DNA of 64,000 nucleotides from Verrucomicrobiota bacterium (GTDB taxonomy: Bacteria; Verrucomicrobiota; Verrucomicrobiia; Limisphaerales; J093): positions 62,001 through 126,000 of the forward strand of contig JAOSKK010000023.1 in the NCBI GenBank assembly GCA_027493615.1, written 5' to 3'. Position numbers and translations under genes: made by a program. Under the pieces are notes generated by a model. It saw only the letters and a list, made by a program, of their open reading frames with translations, was not told the DNA's origin and made no database searches. Below, in pieces: positions 27,131-34,955 of the stretch. The stretch's first letter is position 1; each line of letters opens with the position of its first letter.

Positions 27131-28264
27131 CGGGGGCTCGAGGGTCTCGAAGCCCGTGGCGACGATGATGCCGAGCTCCTGCGCGCGGGTGATCGCCATG
27201 GCCTGAATGGTCACGGCCACAAGGACCCGCTTGGTGGCCCGGCGCCCTGTCTGTCGCTCGTAGAGTTGGACGCAGCGATGGAACTCGGCCACATCGGCAC
27301 CACTGGCGTTGGACTTGATCTCGGCGACCACCACCTCGCCGTCGCGCACCAGGACGTCGAGATCGAAGGAACGGGGGGTGTAGTTGATAAAACCGTCGGG
27401 GTCCTGGCCTTGGTAGTGTTCGACGGTATACCCGAGATCTCGCACCATCTCGAGCAAGCCCTGTCGGAAGGCCTCCTCCGCACCGTCTCCCCAGCGTGAA
27501 CCCAGGACGCCGAAGCGGCGATCCAAGAGCTCGAGGCGGCGCTCAATGACGTCGAAGCGCCGATCCACCAGAGCAAAGCGCTGCTCGACGGCGTCGAAGC
27601 GCCGATCCACCAAGGCGAAGCGCTGCTCGATGGCGTCGAAACGGCGATCCACCAAGGCGAAGCGCTGTTCGACTTCGAGGAAACCGGCCTTCATGGCTTC
27701 TTGCGTCTGCTGCAGGGCCACCGCCAGCTCCTCAACCCGTTGCTCCGTCCGTTGCTGGGCAACCGCCAGCTCCCCAACCCGCTGCTCGGTCCGTTGCTGC
27801 GCGGCGGCCAGTTCCTCGACCCGCTGCTCCGTCCGTTGCTGCGCGGCGGCCAGTTCCTCAACCCGCTGCTCGGTCCGTTGCTGGGCGGCGGCCAGTTCCT
27901 CAACCCGCTGCTCAGTCCGTTGTTGCGCGGCGGCCAGTTCCTCAACCCGTTGCTCCGTCCGTTGCTGGGCCGCGGCCAGTTCCTCAACTCGCTGCTCAGT
28001 CCGTTGCTGCGCCGCGGCCAAGGCATCAACGCGCTCAGTCAGAGCGTCCAGGCGTACCTCGGTCCTCTGCTGCGCCGAGGCCAGGTCGGAGACCGTCTGC
28101 TTGAGCTCGCGAAAATCGTCCTTGGTCACGGTCTGCTGGAGGTCGCGGTACATCACCCCCAGCAACGAAGCGATCTTCTGCGCCGCGGGTTGCCCCAGCG
28201 TCTCAGACAGTTCCTGGTAGATTTGCAGCGTATCCAGCACGACGTGAAGCGTCGTCCCCGACAC
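27071..28264 (-). CDS. DUF3782-like coiled-coil protein with PD-(D/E)xK nuclease-like C-terminus
   Basis: 397 residues. The N-terminal helix (residues 1-60) is followed by a long coiled coil built from about eight 14-residue repeats ([14 protein letters not shown], residues about 70-185) and a second set of 14-residue repeats ([14 protein letters not shown]). A globular domain then opens [19 protein letters not shown] and contains the restriction-endonuclease-like core [19 protein letters not shown], with the D...E-x-K residues. This architecture is that of the DUF3782 proteins common in cyanobacteria and Verrucomicrobia. The nuclease role is inferred; no partner methyltransferase is adjacent. 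The C-terminal 20 residues (from [11 protein letters not shown]) are read from an R1 repeat, so the native stop has probably been displaced. Confidence 0.75.
   Translation of the reverse strand: MSGTTLHVVLDTLQIYQELSETLGQPAAQKIASLLGVMYRDLQQTVTKDDFRELKQTVSDLASAQQRTEVRLDALTERVDALAAAQQRTEQRVEELAAAQQRTEQRVEELAAAQQRTEQRVEELAAAQQRTEQRVEELAAAQQRTEQRVEELAAAQQRTEQRVGELAVAQQRTEQRVEELAVALQQTQEAMKAGFLEVEQRFALVDRRFDAIEQRFALVDRRFDAVEQRFALVDRRFDVIERRLELLDRRFGVLGSRWGDGAEEAFRQGLLEMVRDLGYTVEHYQGQDPDGFINYTPRSFDLDVLVRDGEVVVAEIKSNASGADVAEFHRCVQLYERQTGRRATKRVLVAVTIQAMAITRAQELGIIVATGFETLEPPTVGVEVTRLCRRPVPRSTI
27756..28012. repeat. Tandem 42-bp in-frame coding repeats
   Basis: About six to seven 42-bp units, each encoding a 14-residue coiled-coil repeat (key residues [14 protein letters not shown]), lie head to tail inside the DUF3782-like gene. 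The units are nearly identical at nucleotide level, so copy number may vary between strains or be miscounted in assembly. Confidence 0.9.
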
Positions 28265-28303
28265 TCACCGAGTCAAGGGGCACAAGACCCTTGGCGAAGG
28301 CAC

Positions 28304-28331
28304 GTAGGAGTCGAGGTGACGAGACTCCTAC
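28304..28331. repeat. Complete R1 hairpin
   Basis: The longest R1 copy: GTAGGAGTC, ten-base loop GAGGTGACGA, GACTCCTAC. The 9-bp arms are perfectly complementary. The right arm gives the TAG stop codon of the neighbouring wbpB-wbpD gene. Confidence 0.9.
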
Positions 28332-30079
28332 GGGGTGGTCTTGAAGTCGTCGTAGGTGCGGGCACCGCGAGAGAGTTCGGCCGGCAAGGGCTGATCTTCA
28401 TCCAAGTCGAGACAGCGAAGGCCTGTGCCATTTTCGAGCCGATAACGGAAGCCCGACTCGGGGCATACCATGGTGCCGTCGGGCCCCGGCTTGAGGCGGT
28501 GACCATGCCGGCTCATCCACCCCTGCTGACGGGCGGGATTGCCAACCATCAGCGCGTAGTCGGGCACGTCCTTGGTCACGACCGCGCCGGCCGCGATGAA
28601 GCAGTATCGGCCGAGGGTCACCCCACACACAATCGTGGCGTTGGCCCCGACGGTCGCCCCGCGGCGGATCCGCGTCCGCTCATACAGGCTGTGCCGGTTC
28701 ACCTGCGAGCGCGGGTTGGTGACGTTGGTGAGGACACACGAGGGCCCAAGGAACACGTCATCTTCGATCTCAGCACCGGTGTACACGGAGACATTGTTCT
28801 GGATCTTGACGTTGTTGCCGAGCCGCGTGCCCCCGTCCACGTTGACGTTTTGGCCCAGCACGCAGCGCTCACCCAGTTGCGCCCCCTTCATCACATGACT
28901 GAAATGCCAGACTTTCGTGCCGGCCCCCACGACCGCCCCCTCGTCCACGACCGCCGTCGGATGGACAAAATAGGGGAGTGGCGAGGAGGCGGGAGCCAAG
29001 GGCGAAGGGGTAAGGGGTAAGGGCGAAGCGGCCGAGGGGGCGGGGCTGCCGGCGACCGCGCTTGGCTCCGGGCCCTTCGCGCCGGGCCCTACGGCCTTGC
29101 CTTCGGCTTCCAAACTGCGCTGGGCCATCTGCAGGACCTGAAGAATCCGCCGCCCCTCGCGGCCGTCCGTGCGTGGGGCGACGCGGTCGCGACAACAGTC
29201 GAGGAAATGCTGGCACTCGTTGCGGAGCGGTTCGGACTCCGGAACCTCGACGGCGGTCCCCTGAGCCTTGTTGGGCGTGGGCACCCGCCCATCGGCCCAA
29301 GTCAGGTAATGCCGGTAAAGCATCAGCTTCTCGGTCCAGGGTTTGGTGTCATCGAAGACAGCCATGCCGTGGGAACCGACCACGGTGAGCTTCTGTTCCT
29401 TGAACGGGTTCAGCCACGTGACATAGACATGCGCCCGCACTCCACCAGCAAACCGGAGGGTGGTCAGGGTGACGTCCGCCACCCCCCGCGTGAGATAGGA
29501 CTCACCCACGCACCGTACCTGCTCCGGAAGCTGATGCCCGGTGAGGGAGAGGATGACGGAGAGGTCATGGGGCGCGAAACTCCAGAGCGCATTTTCCTCG
29601 CGGCGGATCTTGCCCAGGTTGAGCCGGTTTGAGGTGATGTAGTGAAGCTGGCCCAGTTCCCCTTGTGCCAGGAGGGTTTGGAGCTTTTGGATGCAGGGAT
29701 GGTACTGAAGCAGGTGACCCACCATCAGGACCCGCTCACGTTTCTCGGCGAGCGCGACCAACTCCCCGGCTTCGCGCTCGTCCAGGCAGAGGGGTTTCTC
29801 GACGAACACGTCCTTGCCCGCCTCGAGCGCGGCTCTGGCCAGCGAGTAATGCGCGACAGCCGGGGCCGCGATCGCCACCTGCGCGATGGCGGGGTCAGAC
29901 CACAGCGACTCCGGTTCGGCAAGCTTTCGCACGCCCTCATACTCGGCACCGTAGCCGCCGAGGGTCGCCGCGCTGGCATCACAGAGGGTGTGCAGCGCAC
30001 CGAGGGCGTGGAAGTTGCGCGCGAGATTCTTGCCCCAGTAACCGGCGCCAATGAGAGCTAGGGTACGTGTGGTGCTCAT
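28328..30079 (-). CDS. Fused UDP-GlcNAcA 3-dehydrogenase / N-acetyltransferase (WbpB-WbpD fusion)
   Basis: 583 residues, ATG 30079. Residues 1-330 form a Gfo/Idh/MocA oxidoreductase: TLALIGAGYWGKNLARNFH (NAD-binding), EAGKDVFVEKPLCLDEREA (conserved E-K-P), and MVGHLLQYHPCIQKL. A proline/serine-rich linker (about 335-375) joins it to a left-handed beta-helix acetyltransferase: YFVHPTAVVDEGAVVGAGTK, VWHFSHVMKGAQLG, NVKIQNNVSVYTGAEIEDD and ALMVGNPARQQGWMSRHGHR, the WbpD/WlbB signature. In Pseudomonas aeruginosa WbpB and WbpD are separate enzymes in UDP-ManNAc(3NAc)A synthesis, acting before and after the WbpE aminotransferase. The gene is intact. Its stop codon lies inside the R1 repeat. Confidence 0.9.
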   Translation of the reverse strand: MSTTRTLALIGAGYWGKNLARNFHALGALHTLCDASAATLGGYGAEYEGVRKLAEPESLWSDPAIAQVAIAAPAVAHYSLARAALEAGKDVFVEKPLCLDEREAGELVALAEKRERVLMVGHLLQYHPCIQKLQTLLAQGELGQLHYITSNRLNLGKIRREENALWSFAPHDLSVILSLTGHQLPEQVRCVGESYLTRGVADVTLTTLRFAGGVRAHVYVTWLNPFKEQKLTVVGSHGMAVFDDTKPWTEKLMLYRHYLTWADGRVPTPNKAQGTAVEVPESEPLRNECQHFLDCCRDRVAPRTDGREGRRILQVLQMAQRSLEAEGKAVGPGAKGPEPSAVAGSPAPSAASPLPLTPSPLAPASSPLPYFVHPTAVVDEGAVVGAGTKVWHFSHVMKGAQLGERCVLGQNVNVDGGTRLGNNVKIQNNVSVYTGAEIEDDVFLGPSCVLTNVTNPRSQVNRHSLYERTRIRRGATVGANATIVCGVTLGRYCFIAAGAVVTKDVPDYALMVGNPARQQGWMSRHGHRLKPGPDGTMVCPESGFRYRLENGTGLRCLDLDEDQPLPAELSRGARTYDDFKTTP

Positions 30080-30087
30080 AGGTTCAA

Positions 30088-30755
30088 TCAGACGGAGCCA
30101 CCGCCGATGCGGGGGGCAAAGGGGGTAACGGCAGGAATGCTATGGACGGAGCGGACCGCGGCGATGAGATCCTGGCAAACTGACGTGGGCAGCGCGGGTA
30201 AATCACCATCGGCGAAGAACGTCAGCGCCTTCAGCGGGAGGGTGGCGTTGAAACCCGACCCATAGACCGCCTGAGCACAAGCCAGGCCGTCGGCGAGAGC
30301 CAGACCGCTCCTGAGCAACGCGTGGATATCGACGTAATCCTTGGCTTCGGCACGCTGAAACACGGTGTTCAGCTTCGTGGCCAACAAGTCCCGCGCGCTC
30401 GCCACCCGCACCCCGTTGTCCGGACACACGTCGTCGGGGGCCACCTGTGCCATCCGGAGGCCGCCAAAGAAGGAGACTTGCACTTCGTCTGGTGCCGCAC
30501 CGCGCAGGGAGAGTGTGTTCTCCCGCATCTGCAACACTTCAGCACCCTCGGCGAAAGGGAGAGCGCGCTGGAGAGCTGCCGGCAGGAACGAGGTGGCGGA
30601 GAAGAAATCGAAGTCAAGGGAGTGCCGATGTCCCAGACGCAGGGCCACCGCAGTCCCCCGTAGAGAACAAAACCGGGAGGCACAGCCGCGAGTGCCGGCC
30701 ACAGTCGTCGTTGGGGGCCGGGTAAAACCTCAAGCCGGGGCAGGAATGCAGACAC
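30088..30755 (-). CDS. AbiEii/nucleotidyltransferase-type toxin (one apparent frame break)
   Basis: About 222 residues from a candidate GTG at 30755 (VSAFLPRLEVLPG) to 30088. The break is at the c run 30655-30659: one more G on the coding strand gives FVLYGGTAVALRLGHRHSLDFDFFS. This is the nucleotidyltransferase core of AbiEii-like toxins, with G-G-T-A...H-R-x-S-x-D-x-D. It is followed by DLLATKLNTVFQRAEAKDYVDI with the conserved K and D. Known relatives transfer nucleotides to tRNA and act in abortive infection. It is read together with the small gene at 30803-31108, the usual antitoxin position. Confidence 0.75.
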
Positions 30756-30773
30756 GGCGTGCGGAAGAGAGGA

Positions 30774-30800
30774 GGTGCAGGCTGGAAGCCCGCACCACAA
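30774..30800. repeat. R5 repeat unit
   Basis: A single GTGCAGGCTGGAAGCCCGC + ACCACAA unit lies between the AbiEii-like toxin and its upstream partner. Identical in core to 22337-22363. Confidence 0.7.
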
Positions 30801-30802
30801 AG

Positions 30803-31108
30803 TCAGGGTAAAACGCGTTGAGGCAGCGGCGGGACCGGTTCGATTCCCAGGACGCAATGCCAGTAACTCCAACTACGAGCGTCGAACACACCCGGCGGGG
30901 GCGTGCGCAGAACAGTCCGGAAATCCTCGTCAGACCAGTAACGTCTCGCCACCAGCAAGTCGTTCCAAGTACCCCACGTCATCACCTGGGCCAGGAACCG
31001 GACCGGCCAGGCCAGCGCCTCTTCCGGCGTCTTCCACCAGAACAGACGACGCGCAAGTTCCGCCAGGTCGGTTCTGACTTCTGACGCGACGAGAACGGGG
31101 AGGGACAT
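30803..31108 (-). CDS. Small helical protein, presumed antitoxin partner of the AbiEii-like toxin
   Basis: 101 residues from ATG 31108 (an alternative ATG at 31138). Sequence blocks LARRLFWWKTPEEALAWPVR, FLAQVMTWGTWNDLLVARRY and GVFDARSWSYWHCVLG are conserved in small proteins encoded beside AbiEii-type nucleotidyltransferases in Verrucomicrobia and other phyla, as I recall. Helical and tryptophan-rich, with no DNA-binding motif I recognise. Gene order and spacing support an antitoxin or accessory role. Confidence 0.65.
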   Translation of the reverse strand: MSLPVLVASEVRTDLAELARRLFWWKTPEEALAWPVRFLAQVMTWGTWNDLLVARRYWSDEDFRTVLRTPPPGVFDARSWSYWHCVLGIEPVPPLPQRVLP

Positions 31109-31158
31109 GGGCGCGTCCGGACGGACAGAGTCAGCCATGCAATACCGACAGGGCTGGA

Positions 31159-31971
31159 TCAGCTTTCGCGCCGGAAAAGTTGCTCATCGTAACCGGTCAC
31201 GTCTAGCTTGCGGCCCGTGCGGTCAAACAGCGGCACGTGTGGATTCTGCATCAGTTCGCTATGACGCACCGGTCTCAGACACCTCCCGACTCGCGTGTCG
31301 GCCACCCGATAGTCCGCGTTATGAATCAAGAGGTAGCCGCCAACGGAGGTGTTCTCAAAGGTTCTTCCGGGATTTCCGTGGGAAGAACGACTGGCCCAAA
31401 TCGACCGCCGGTCCCGGGAAGGCCCGCCAATCGGGCGGTTTCTGACCGGAGCCGCCGGGGCCGCGAGCTGGAAGCTCCCAGCCGGCCCCGGCTCCGTTTA
31501 GCTGGCTGCTGAGCATGCCCTCCAACTCCGTGTCTGGTGGGCAAATCGGCCCGATTGGCGGGCCTTCCCGGACCGTCGGCGAAAACGGATGAACGGCCGG
31601 CGTCGATTTGGGCCAGTGAAAAACCCCACGGAAATCCCGGAAGAGGCTTCTCCCTTCTTCAGACTCTTTCGGTTGAGATCAGTGCCGAAAACCTTGGCTT
31701 GGCGATAGTACTGCCTAATATCGAGCACCTCCTCGCCAGTTGAGCAGCCGAACGACAGGACTTTCGCCCGTCCCTCATCGGGAACGATCTCCGACAGCGC
31801 CTTCATCAGCTTCGGTCTGCGGCTGAGCCGGGTGGTGCTCCAGGCTTGGTGTAGGTCCCCGGGCCGCGCGAGGTTCCGCAAGGCCACGAGGCCATGTCGT
31901 ATGGGAGCAAGTGCGAGATGGACGCGACTATTCGTCTGGTACATCCGGCTGAGCCATTTGGGCGCTCTCAT
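31159..31971 (-). pseudogene. SAM-dependent methyltransferase interrupted by a small TIR element
   Basis: The 5' fragment (ATG 31971) reads through KALSEIVPDEGRAKVLSFGC, STGEEVLDIRQYY and VFGTDLNRKSLKKGEA, a class I methyltransferase SAM-binding start. It then enters a foreign inverted-repeat element at 31363-31645. On the other side, in the same direction, a 3' fragment (about 31159-31357) encodes GGYLLIHNADYRVADTRVG and VPLFDRTGRKLDVTGYDEQ before TGA at 31159-31161, like the C-terminus of such enzymes. About 60-80 middle codons are absent. The gene is therefore broken and partly deleted, not just interrupted. Confidence 0.75.
31363..31645. mobile_element. MITE-like element with imperfect terminal inverted repeats
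   Basis: The outer ends are CTTCCGGGATTTCCGTGGG (31364-31382) and its exact reverse complement (31625-31643). The inverted similarity continues inwards (CTGGCCCAAATCGAC, GGAAGGCCCGCCAATCGGGC) for about 75 bases. A central palindrome around 31447-31495 surrounds GAGCTGGAAGCTC. It has no open reading frame for a transposase, and length is about 283 bp. It sits inside the methyltransferase pseudogene. No target-site duplication is clear, consistent with the flanking deletion. Confidence 0.75.
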
Positions 31972-32028
31972 GGTGGCGACACGGTTTGAGCAGTGGTCAG
32001 GAGGCCACAGGATTCGCCTGTGGGAGGG

Positions 32029-33119
32029 CTATGCGATTGCCTCCTTCACCGCGGCCACGATGCGGTCCTGGTCCTCGGCGGTGAGGAAGGGATGCATGGG
32101 CAGGCTGAGGACTTCGCGTGAAGCCCTCTCGGATTCCGGCAAGTCGCCCCACTGCCGGCCGTTGCCCGCGAACACCGGTTGTTCGTGCAGGCACTTGGGA
32201 TAGTAGACGGCCGTGGGAATGCCCTGCGCCTTCAAGCGCTCGGCCATCTGATCCCGGTTCGGCAGGCGGACGGTGTACTGGGCATAGACATGAGTGTTGC
32301 CGGGCGCCACTTCGGGCACCGCGCACGCGCCCCGGAGTAGCTCGGTATAGCGCGCCCCGATACGCCCCCGTTCCTGTACTTCCCAATCGAAGTGCGGCAG
32401 TTTGGCCAGCAGGACGGCCGCCTGGATCGTGTCGAACCGTCCGTTCATGCCCAGGAGCGGGTGGTGGTGACGTTTGAGACCGCCGTGGGTGCGGATGGCC
32501 TTCATCTTCTCCGCCAGGGCATCGTCGTTCGTGAACAGTGCGCCCCCATCGCCGTAGCAGCCCAGGGGCTTGGCCGGAAAGAAGCTGGTGCTGCCGATCA
32601 ACGTGACCCGCAACTGCGCCGTCCCCGTTGCGTGGCGCCGAAACTCTGGGCCCCATCCTCGATCACCGGCAACCCGTGCCTGGCCGCGATGGCGTTGAGG
32701 CGGTCGTAGTCCGGCATCTGGCCAAAGAGGCTGACGGGCAGGAGCGCTTTGGTGCGCGGCGTGATGGCGGCTTCGAGGAGGTCGAGGTTCAGGTTGAACG
32801 TGGCGGGTTCGATGTCCACGAACACTGGTTTCGCGCCGACCAACCCGATCACCTCGGCAGTGCTGATCCAGGTGAAGGCCACGGTGACCACCTCGTCGCC
32901 TGGCCCGACGCCGAGAGCCCGCAAGGCGATCTCCAGGCTGTCGGTGCCGCTGGCCACGGTGATCGCATGCTTCACCCCCACGTAGCGGGCGAGGGCGGTC
33001 TCGAGTTCGGCGATCTCCGGGCCCATGATGAAGTGGGCGTGGTCGAGCACCTGGTGGACGCGCGCATCAATGGCCGCCTGGTACCGGTGGTACTGTTGTT
33101 TGAGGTCGATGAATTCCAT
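32029..33119 (-). CDS. wbpE: PLP-dependent sugar aminotransferase (WbpE/DegT family), one apparent frame break
   Basis: About 363 residues from ATG 33119 (MEFIDLKQQYHRYQAAIDAR). DegT/DnrJ/EryC1 signatures are seen: YVGVKHAITVASGTDSLEIA, GDEVVTVAFTWISTAE, LPVIEDGAQSFGA (PLP-binding Asp), STSFFPAKPLGCYGDGGAL (Schiff-base Lys) and RTHGGLKRHHHPLLGMNGR. The break is at ccc 32607-32609, where one added G restores the frame. It should aminate C3 of the keto-sugar made by the WbpB half of the fusion at 28.3 kb, using glutamate. Positions 31972-32028 are a short spacer. Confidence 0.9.
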
Positions 33120-33147
33120 GGTGGGATGTCCGAAGCGGGACAGCTAA

Positions 33148-33528
33148 TCAGCGGTCGGCAGTGGCCAAACGTTGCAAGAAGCCCAGAAAAGGAAGCAGCT
33201 CCCCGAGCAACACCGCCGTGTCCGAATGGATAACGGCTTGTCGGATACCGGGCAGATCGAGCGTCATCTTCTCCAGCAGATCCTGATGCCACCGCTCCGC
33301 AGCCAGGTGGTTCTCGAAGAACCGCGAGATCCGCAGGAACTGCGTCTCGAGGCAGGTGTACCAACCGGAAAGCAAGTTGGCGATCACGATGGCCTGTTCC
33401 GTCAGCCGCGCCCGGGCTTCGTCGGTGCGCGACAGGTAATCCCGGTAGAAGTCGCGGACGCGGGCGAGCACCGTGCGACCCTTCTCAAGCTCGGAAACGA
33501 GGACCTGGATCGGCGCTGTCTCGCTCAT
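33148..33528 (-). CDS. HEPN-like protein lacking the catalytic C-terminus
   Basis: 126 residues from ATG 33528. It is helical, with [22 protein letters not shown] and [26 protein letters not shown]. These align with the N-terminal two thirds of HepT-like proteins such as that at 18853-19332 (ERICDAFENHFEKRGDYHE, ALPGIRPAFI). It stops after [18 protein letters not shown], just where the R-x4-6-H RNase motif should come, so it is probably inactive or truncated by an indel. No intact MNT partner is next to it; the 100 bp to the epimerase gene contain only a possible remnant. Confidence 0.6.
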   Translation of the reverse strand: MSETAPIQVLVSELEKGRTVLARVRDFYRDYLSRTDEARARLTEQAIVIANLLSGWYTCLETQFLRISRFFENHLAAERWHQDLLEKMTLDLPGIRQAVIHSDTAVLLGELLPFLGFLQRLATADR

Positions 33529-33626
33529 AAACGACCACTCGCAGAAGGGACGCCGGCTTTCCTTGCGGCGGAGAAAGTCGCGTGCCTTCAGGATGTCCAC
33601 CGGCAGGGATGCGCTGCGGTCGCACC

Positions 33627-34633
33627 TCAAACGCCATAGAACTCGCGATACCACGCCACGAAGCGGCGCACACCATCCTCGATGGGCGTGGCGGGCCGGA
33701 AACCCACGGCGCGGGTGAGATCGTCCACGTCGGCATAGGTGGCGGGCACGTCCCCGGCTGCATGGGGAGCATCCGCTTCACGGCTGGCCGGCCGACGGCT
33801 TCCTCAAGCACGCGGATGAGGTGCATGAGTTCGACCGGCTGGTTGTTGCCGATGTTGTACAGGCGGTACGGCGCCGCGCTCGTGCCGGGGTCGGGTCGGT
33901 CGCCCGACCACTCCGGGTCCGGCGTGGCGACCTGATCGCACGTGCGCACGACGCCTTCGACGATGTCGTCGATGTAGGTGAAATCGCGGCGCATCCGGCC
34001 TTCGTTGAACACATCGATGGACCGGTTCTCGAGGATGGCCTTCGTGAACAGGAAGATGGCCATGTCGGGGCGTCCCCACGGACCATAGACGGTGAAGAAG
34101 CGGAGCCCGGTGGTCGGAAGTCGGTAGAGGTGGCTGTAGGTGTGCGCCATGAGCTCGTTGGCCTTCTTGCTCGCGGCATACAGGCTCAGCGGATGATCCA
34201 CGTTGTGGTGGACAGAGAAGGGCATGCGCGTGTTGGCGCCATACACCGAGCTGCTTGAGGCGTAAACGAGGTGCTCGACACCATGGTGGCGACAGCCCTC
34301 GAGCACGTTCATAAACCCGACCAGATTGCTCTCGACGTAAGCGTGCGGGTGTTCAAGGGAATAGCGAACGCCCGCCTGGGCCGCCAGGTGGATGACCCGT
34401 TGCGGCCGACCCTCGGCAAAGACGCGCTCCATGCCGGCGCGATCGGCCAGGTTCAGGCGGTGGAACTCGAAACCCGGCCGGCCGGTGAGCCGGGCCAACC
34501 GCGCCTCTTTCAGCCGCACATCGTAGTAATCGTTGACGTTGTCGAGACCCAGCACTTCGTCGCCGCGATCCAACAGGCGCGCGGCCACGTGGCTGCCAAT
34601 GAACCCGGCCGCGCCGGTGACGAGGATACGCAT
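33627..34633 (-). CDS. UDP-glucuronate 4-epimerase-like NAD-dependent epimerase (one apparent frame break)
   Basis: About 335 residues from ATG 34633 ([20 protein letters not shown]), the Rossmann glycine motif. Next are [29 protein letters not shown] and [19 protein letters not shown] (catalytic Y-x3-K), then [14 protein letters not shown]. These residues match CapI/LspL-type UDP-GlcA 4-epimerases rather than GalE. At cccc 33752-33755 one added G gives the proper C-terminus ([14 protein letters not shown] … [17 protein letters not shown]) ending TGA at 33627. It would interconvert UDP-GlcA and UDP-GalA for the polysaccharide locus. Confidence 0.88.
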
Positions 34634-34639
34634 TGAGAA

Positions 34640-34955
34640 GTGCGACGGTGGGACGGTAGGAGTCGAGGTGACGAGACTCAGAAAGAACGTCCAACATTCA
34701 ACGTTCAACACTCAACGTTCAACCGTAGGAGTCGAGGTGACGAGACTCAGACGAAGGGTGGGCCCATCAAGGACGCGAACAGCCGCTAGAGGGACGCAGC
34801 ACCGAATCGTCGGAACAACCGACCGATCCCATCCAAGTCATCGCTTCCGTCCCGTCTCTGCTGTCGCGACCTCTCGCGCGTTTCGCGGGCAGCCGTGGAG
34901 GTTGAGTCTCGTGACCTCGACTCCTACGGGGGGCGTGGTGGGTGGTGGACTCCTC
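34640..34955. repeat. GACGGT stutter, two R1, R2 and inverted R1
   Basis: R1 at about 34657-34680 and 34726-34749, an R2 stretch between them (about 34688-34722), a spacer with no gene, and inverted R1 at about 34903-34926 just past the 3' end of wbpA. This is the last R1 copy; the family is absent from 35 kb to the end of the window. Confidence 0.85.

Noticed and set aside
17611..34926. R1/R2 repeats as a CRISPR array
   Set aside because: Copies are spread over 17 kb, occur in both orientations, have no regular 30-40 base spacers, and no cas gene is present.
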